In this document: positions 59,227 through 64,000 of the stretch, in pieces | Numbering within the stretch: position 1 is the stretch's first letter | Layout of the letters: the number at the start of each line of letters is the position of its first letter | Source: Opitutus sp. GAS368 | GTDB taxonomy: Bacteria > Verrucomicrobiota > Verrucomicrobiia > Opitutales > Opitutaceae | Assembly (NCBI GenBank): GCA_945903465.1 | Contig: CAMDOF010000005.1 | Coordinates: forward strand, 1-64,000 | DNA: 64,000 bases | Direction of reading: 5' to 3' | The notes under the pieces: generated by a model | Told to the model about the DNA's origin: nothing | Database searches by the model: none | Seen by the model: only the letters and a program-made list of their open reading frames with translations | Made by a program: the position numbers and the translations under genes

Positions 59227-61611
59227 TTAAAAATTCGTGGTGATACCGAGCCGGTAGCTCCGCGGGTTCGTCATGCCGACGCCGGTGTCGAAGACGCTCG
59301 GCTGCGCGTCGCGCACATCGAGCAGGTTGGAGAGGCGCAGCCGGAGGTCGGTGTTGCGCCAGCGGTAGCCGAGGGCGAGGCTGTGCTGGTCGCCTCCGGG
59401 GATGAGCCAGGTGGTGCGGCCGTTGCCGAGGAGGAATTCGCCCCAGCGGTTGTAGATGTAGGACGCGGTGGCGCCCTTCAGAAAACCGTGCCGCCACCGG
59501 TAGGTGCCGAGGACGGAACCCGTGCCGTCGGGGATCGCCTCGGGCTGAATCCCGCTGTCGAGCCGTGCCTTCTGTTGGGAGTAACTCAGCGCCGCCTCGA
59601 GCCCGCCGAGGATCTTGAAATTGAGATCGGCCTCGAAGCCCTTGGTGGTGCGGTTGCCGATGGGGGCGCTGTAGGCGCGGTCGCGCACGCCGGTGATGCT
59701 GCCGTCGGTGTCGGTCTGGGAGCGGAGCACGTTGGTCTCGGCGTTGTCGAAAACCGACGCCGTCGCCACGACGCGGCTGCGCAGGAGATCGAGCTTCACG
59801 CCGTATTCCTTGGTTTTCGCGGTGCGATCGGGGAAGCGTTTGCCGAATGAAGCCAGCCGGGTGTCGATCGTGAAGACAGGAATGAAGGTCTGGTTGAAGT
59901 TAGCGTACGCGACCGCCTCACCCTTGTCGCCGCGGTAGAGCTTCACGAGCCCGGCCACGCCCGGAGTGGTGCGGTCGCCCTTGCGCAGCGCCGCGGCGCC
60001 GTACGCGCCGGCGGCGTTGGTGGTCCAGATGGTGGAGGCCTGGTGACTGCGCCGCAGGCCGCCCATGACGACGACCCGGCGCTCGAAAAACATCAGGCGC
60101 TCGAGGGCGCCGAAGCCGTAGACCTCGCTCTGGGTGAAAGTCGTGCCCGAGATCGAGCGCGTGTTGTTGCGCGCCAGCAGGACATCGCGGTCGAGGCCAA
60201 AGACGACATCGGAAACCGGATACAACCACACCCGGGGCGTGTTGTTGACGACCTGGTAGCCCATCGACTGCAACACCGCGACCGTCGTGATGTCGTAGGT
60301 CGAATTGATACTGGAGACCGTTCCGCTGGTGTAGGTCCCGGTGAACAACGTCTGAGTCTCCACCGCCCCGGCCTTGAACGTGGCGTTGAGATCCAGGCTG
60401 TAGCTGTGGTCCTTTTTCTGCGACGGACGGTAGTCGTAGCGCAGGCCGGTGCGAAACACCCCGCCGATCCGCCCGTCGTCGACCAGCGCGATATTGACGA
60501 ACCGGTTGTCGATGCCGCTGCCGACGAGGTTGCGGTTGCGGTCGGTGAAGAAGTCGTTGCCGATCCCGCGCACCCGGCTGCCGTCGCTATATTGGTCGCG
60601 ATAGCGTCCGAGCATCCGGGCGTCGAGCGTCAGGCCGCCGAACTTGAAGCTCCGGCTGGCGCCGAGTTCGTAGGTGTTGGTGTTCACCTGGGTGTAGGCG
60701 TGCAGCAGGTTCTGACCGGCGCCGCCGTCGATGAAGTTGCGGTCGAAGAGCGGCACGCCGGTCGGGCCCGGCACCGTGGCCGAGACCGGCGTGCTGGTCG
60801 CGAAAGCGCGGGTCATGTATTTGGCGCGGCTGGACGAATCGCGCACGATACCGGTCCAGCACCAGACCTCGAGGCCACCCCAATCGCGAAAATTCACACT
60901 CGAGTTGATCCCCCGGTAGCCGAGCTTTGGGTCGCCGCCCCAGTTGACCGGGCCGTTGTGGTTCGAGACTGCGCCGGCGACCCGGATCCCGAAACGGTGT
61001 TTACGGTCAAGGAACTGCGAGGTGTCGATCTCTCCGCGCCAGAACTCGAACGAGCCGAGCATCGCCGAAAGTTTCGCGAACGATTTCGCCCGGGGACGCT
61101 TGCTCACGATATTGACGACCCCGCCGGGATTGGTCTGCGCGCCGTAGAGAATGCCGTTGGGGCCCTTCATCACCTCGATGCTCTCGACGAGCGAGTAGTC
61201 GAATCCGCCGGCGCCGGTGAAGAGCGAATCATCGACCCCATCGCGCTGGGCGGAGGAACTCGTGTAGCCGCGCAGCGAGTAGGTGTTGTTCTCCTGGTTG
61301 CCGGTGCCGGCGTTGCCGAGGTAGAGGCCGCTGACGAGGTTGAAGGTTTCCTCGGCCGAGATCGCGAGCGTATCCGCGATCATCTGCTGGTTGATGGTCA
61401 CAGCGGAGATCGGCAGCTCGGTGTTGCGGGTGGCGGTGCGGGAAACAGTGACGGACGAAGTCGTGGCGTAGCCGCTGCCCGCGACCTCGGTTACCTCGAA
61501 GGGCGAGAGCCGGACCGGATTCGGATCTGTGGGTGCAGCGGGCGGTGCGGCGGTTTGGCCCAACACGGCGGTGGCGGCGAGCAGGAAGGCAACGGTGAGG
61601 GGTGTTTTTAT
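59227..61611 (-). CDS. TonB-dependent receptor; start codon uncertain (ATA at 61609-61611 or GTG at 61564-61566)
   Basis: [79 protein letters not shown]-terminal [12 protein letters not shown]. Reading past GTG gives [19 protein letters not shown], a signal peptide. Confidence 0.9.
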   Translation of the reverse strand: MKTPLTVAFLLAATAVLGQTAAPPAAPTDPNPVRLSPFEVTEVAGSGYATTSSVTVSRTATRNTELPISAVTINQQMIADTLAISAEETFNLVSGLYLGNAGTGNQENNTYSLRGYTSSSAQRDGVDDSLFTGAGGFDYSLVESIEVMKGPNGILYGAQTNPGGVVNIVSKRPRAKSFAKLSAMLGSFEFWRGEIDTSQFLDRKHRFGIRVAGAVSNHNGPVNWGGDPKLGYRGINSSVNFRDWGGLEVWCWTGIVRDSSSRAKYMTRAFATSTPVSATVPGPTGVPLFDRNFIDGGAGQNLLHAYTQVNTNTYELGASRSFKFGGLTLDARMLGRYRDQYSDGSRVRGIGNDFFTDRNRNLVGSGIDNRFVNIALVDDGRIGGVFRTGLRYDYRPSQKKDHSYSLDLNATFKAGAVETQTLFTGTYTSGTVSSINSTYDITTVAVLQSMGYQVVNNTPRVWLYPVSDVVFGLDRDVLLARNNTRSISGTTFTQSEVYGFGALERLMFFERRVVVMGGLRRSHQASTIWTTNAAGAYGAAALRKGDRTTPGVAGLVKLYRGDKGEAVAYANFNQTFIPVFTIDTRLASFGKRFPDRTAKTKEYGVKLDLLRSRVVATASVFDNAETNVLRSQTDTDGSITGVRDRAYSAPIGNRTTKGFEADLNFKILGGLEAALSYSQQKARLDSGIQPEAIPDGTGSVLGTYRWRHGFLKGATASYIYNRWGEFLLGNGRTTWLIPGGDQHSLALGYRWRNTDLRLRLSNLLDVRDAQPSVFDTGVGMTNPRSYRLGITTNF

Positions 61612-61810
61612 GGGGAAGAACTGTTTGTGGGATTGAGAGCCGGACGGTCAAGCACGGGCGCTTCAGGTGCAGAAGTGAGGGGCGTTGTTGCCGCCGCCGA
61701 GTCGATTCTGCTGGTCTTCAATCAGGACCAGCACGCAGGGCTTTGGTCAGCTGGCTTTTTGCGGATAGTGATTGCCGTCGTCGATTCAACCCCTCCGTCA
61801 AACCCAACGC

Positions 61811-63793
61811 ATGAATACGTCAGGCGAAACAAAGGACGGTGCGTCTTCTGAGAGCCCCGCGGAATTTGCCCTGGTGGTTTATGGTGCGACCGCGCCCGGC
61901 ATTGTCGCGGCCGTGCGGGCGGCGCGCGCCGGCCTGGCGGTGGCGCTGGTCTCGCCGCACGCGGATCTGGGCGGGAGTTTTCCGTCACTCGGGGCGGTCG
62001 AGACGCATTATCGCGGCGTGCGCGCGCCGTTGCTGCAGGAATTTGTTGAGCGCGTGATCGCCCACTACCGCGCGCATCCGGGCGAAGCAGGCGAGGCGCT
62101 GCGGGCGTGCACGGGCGGGATGATGATCACCTTCGAGCCGCACGTGGCGGAGCGGATCCTGGCCGACTGGATCGCCGCGGAGCCTCGGATTCAACTCTGG
62201 CTCGGCTGGGATCTAATCGAGGTCGAACGTCAGGACGCGCAGGTGACCGCGCTGCGCTTGCGCGATTCCCGCGGCGGGCGTGAGAGACGGATTGCGGCGG
62301 GGGCGTTGGTCGAGGCCACGGATGAAGGGGACCTGATGGCGCGCGCGGGCGCCGCATTTCGAGTCGGGCGGGAGGCGCGCGCGGAATTCGGCGAACCGAG
62401 GGCGGGGCGTGTATTTACACGTTGGATACCAGGGCGTTTTCCGACGGCCGCCGTCGCGGGCCGGCTTGCGCTCACCACAGCGGGAGCGACGACGTCCGAG
62501 CCGCTGCCGGGCAGCACCGGGGAGGGCGACGACAACATCCAGAGTTACAGCTATCGCCTCGGCCTCACGGACGATCCCTCGAACCGGCGTTTGCTGACGT
62601 CGCCTCCGCCCGGCTACGACCGGGAGCGGTTCGCGCCGATCCTGCTCGCGCCCGGAGAAAAGGAGCGGCTCGCGCTGCCGTTTCACCATCGGTTCTTGAT
62701 CTATTCGCTGCGCGAGATGGTGGCGCGCGACCACATTTTCCACGGGCACGCGCTGCCGAATCGCAAGCGCAGTTGGAACGCGACCAACCTCACGGGCGTC
62801 GGCAAAGGCTACGCCTCCGCCGACGGGGCCGGGCGCCGGGCGATCGAGCGGACGCACCGCGACCATGCGCTCGGGTTGATGTGGTTCCTGCAGAACGACC
62901 CGGCGATGCCGCCCGATCTGCGGGAGCAGGCGGGGTTGTGGGGATTGGCGCGCGACGAGTTTGTGGCGACGGACAATTTTCCCCCGCATCTCTATGTGCG
63001 GGAGGCGCGCCGCCTCGTCGGCCGGGCGATCTTCACCGAGCACGACGCGCTCGTCGTCGCAGCGCCCGCTCCCCCGGGCGCTGCGCAGGCCACCCCGGGC
63101 GTTTGTCATCCATCAGATGACAATCGGCGCGCGCCGCTGCATGAGGACGCGGTGGGGATCACGGAATTTTCCCTCGACTCGCTGGCGTGCACGACGGAAC
63201 GGCTGCCGGGCGCCGGGGCACTGTGCGACGGGCAGCTTTTTCAGATGGAGGTTTCGCGACCGGGGCAGGTGCCGTGGGGCGTGTTGCTGCCGCGGGAGAT
63301 CAACAACCTCGCGGTGGTGACAACCCTGTCGGCCACGCATGTCGGCTGGGGCACGATCCGGCAGACGCCGACTCAGATGCACCTCGCCGAGTCGGCGGCG
63401 TGGGCGGTCGTGCTGGCACGGCGCGCGGGCGTGTCGTTGGCGGACGTTGAAATCGACGGGCTCCAGCGGCATCTGGTGGCCCACGGAGTCATGATTTCAT
63501 TTTTCAACGATGGCGACATGGCGGGCCCAGTTGCCTGGACGAAGGCGGCGCAGTTCCTCGGTGCTCGTGGATTTTTTTCCGGATACGATGTGCACCCTGA
63601 ACGGCCGCTCGATTCCGCGCTGGCCCGCGCGTGGCACCTTCTGGCGCCAGGCGTTGCCGAGTCGCGCCTCCGCGGGCTCACCCGAGCGGAGGCGGCGGAG
63701 CTGATTTTCCACGCACTCTCCACTTCCGCGTCCGCCTCCGCCCCCGTGGCGGCTCAGTCCGCGGAGCACGCTCTTTTACCGTCATCATCATGA
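61811..63793 (+). CDS. FAD-dependent oxidoreductase
   Basis: FALVVYGATAPGIVAAVRAARAGLAVALVSPHADLGGSFPSLGAVETHYRGVRAPLLQEFVERV; GALVEATDEGDLMARAGAAFRVGREARAEFGEP; LAVVTTLSATHVGWGTIRQTPTQMHLAESAAWAVVLA. Confidence 0.9.
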   Translation: MNTSGETKDGASSESPAEFALVVYGATAPGIVAAVRAARAGLAVALVSPHADLGGSFPSLGAVETHYRGVRAPLLQEFVERVIAHYRAHPGEAGEALRACTGGMMITFEPHVAERILADWIAAEPRIQLWLGWDLIEVERQDAQVTALRLRDSRGGRERRIAAGALVEATDEGDLMARAGAAFRVGREARAEFGEPRAGRVFTRWIPGRFPTAAVAGRLALTTAGATTSEPLPGSTGEGDDNIQSYSYRLGLTDDPSNRRLLTSPPPGYDRERFAPILLAPGEKERLALPFHHRFLIYSLREMVARDHIFHGHALPNRKRSWNATNLTGVGKGYASADGAGRRAIERTHRDHALGLMWFLQNDPAMPPDLREQAGLWGLARDEFVATDNFPPHLYVREARRLVGRAIFTEHDALVVAAPAPPGAAQATPGVCHPSDDNRRAPLHEDAVGITEFSLDSLACTTERLPGAGALCDGQLFQMEVSRPGQVPWGVLLPREINNLAVVTTLSATHVGWGTIRQTPTQMHLAESAAWAVVLARRAGVSLADVEIDGLQRHLVAHGVMISFFNDGDMAGPVAWTKAAQFLGARGFFSGYDVHPERPLDSALARAWHLLAPGVAESRLRGLTRAEAAELIFHALSTSASASAPVAAQSAEHALLPSSS

Positions 63794-64000
63794 AAACCAA
63801 AACCCTGATCGTATCCGCGCTTCTGATATCATTGTCGTCGCTTTTCGCCCAGACGGCGCCGGCCTCGTCCGCCAGCGCCGCTCCCCGCCGGGCCAATGCC
63901 GGCGAGGTCGTCGAACTCAGCGCTTTCGAGGTCTCCTCGACCGCCAATCGCGGCTACGTAACGACGTCGTCGCTCACGGCATCGCGCATCGCGGTGCCGA
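63790..64000 (+). CDS. TonB-dependent receptor, N-terminus only (runs off the window)
   Basis: MKTKTLIVSALLISLSSLFAQTAPASSASAAPRRANAGEVVELSAFEVSSTANRGYVTTSSLTASRIAVP; ATGA overlap with the preceding gene. Confidence 0.85.
   Translation, partial: MKTKTLIVSALLISLSSLFAQTAPASSASAAPRRANAGEVVELSAFEVSSTANRGYVTTSSLTASRIAVP

Overview
The window is a high-GC bacterial chromosome segment. Its gene content (many TonB-dependent receptors with carboxypeptidase-regulatory-like N-termini, Tat-signal Gfo/Idh/MocA proteins, secreted sialidase/beta-propeller proteins, no SusD) looks like Verrucomicrobiota/Opitutaceae; this taxonomy is inference only. Roughly 0-14.8 kb is a mostly housekeeping/metabolic block: TPR protein, DTW-domain protein, PfkB sugar kinase, one TonB receptor, an Ldh2-type dehydrogenase, a D-2-hydroxyacid dehydrogenase, an FAD-linked oxidase, a D-Ala-D-Ala carboxypeptidase, RF3 and a Gfo/Idh/MocA protein. 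From 14.9 to 28.2 kb is an accessory zone: a minisatellite, a decayed ISKra4-like transposase full of internal duplications, an intact TonB receptor beside a decayed paralogue, a SNF2 helicase with a coiled-coil partner, and C-terminal remnants of several IS families. From 28.3 kb to the end is a glycan-scavenging-like island: a GntR/LacI-type regulator, several more TonB receptors, six paralogous secreted beta-propeller proteins sharing a C-terminal module, two near-duplicate Tat-signal Gfo/Idh/MocA oxidoreductases, a TIM-barrel sugar epimerase, a two-domain thioredoxin protein, two sialidase-like proteins and an FAD oxidoreductase. The strongest observations are: (1) the beta-propeller family, including one member with its accessory module at both ends; (2) a ~155-bp dispersed inverted repeat whose second copy coincides with the truncated 3' end of a frameshifted propeller gene; (3) a duplicated oxidoreductase locus that retains only the first and last codons of the adjacent epimerase gene; (4) an ISKra4-like pseudogene carrying five separate short duplications next to an 11/10-bp minisatellite; (5) the SNF2 helicase plus coiled-coil gene pair. 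All assignments are from reading the translations; no database search was run.
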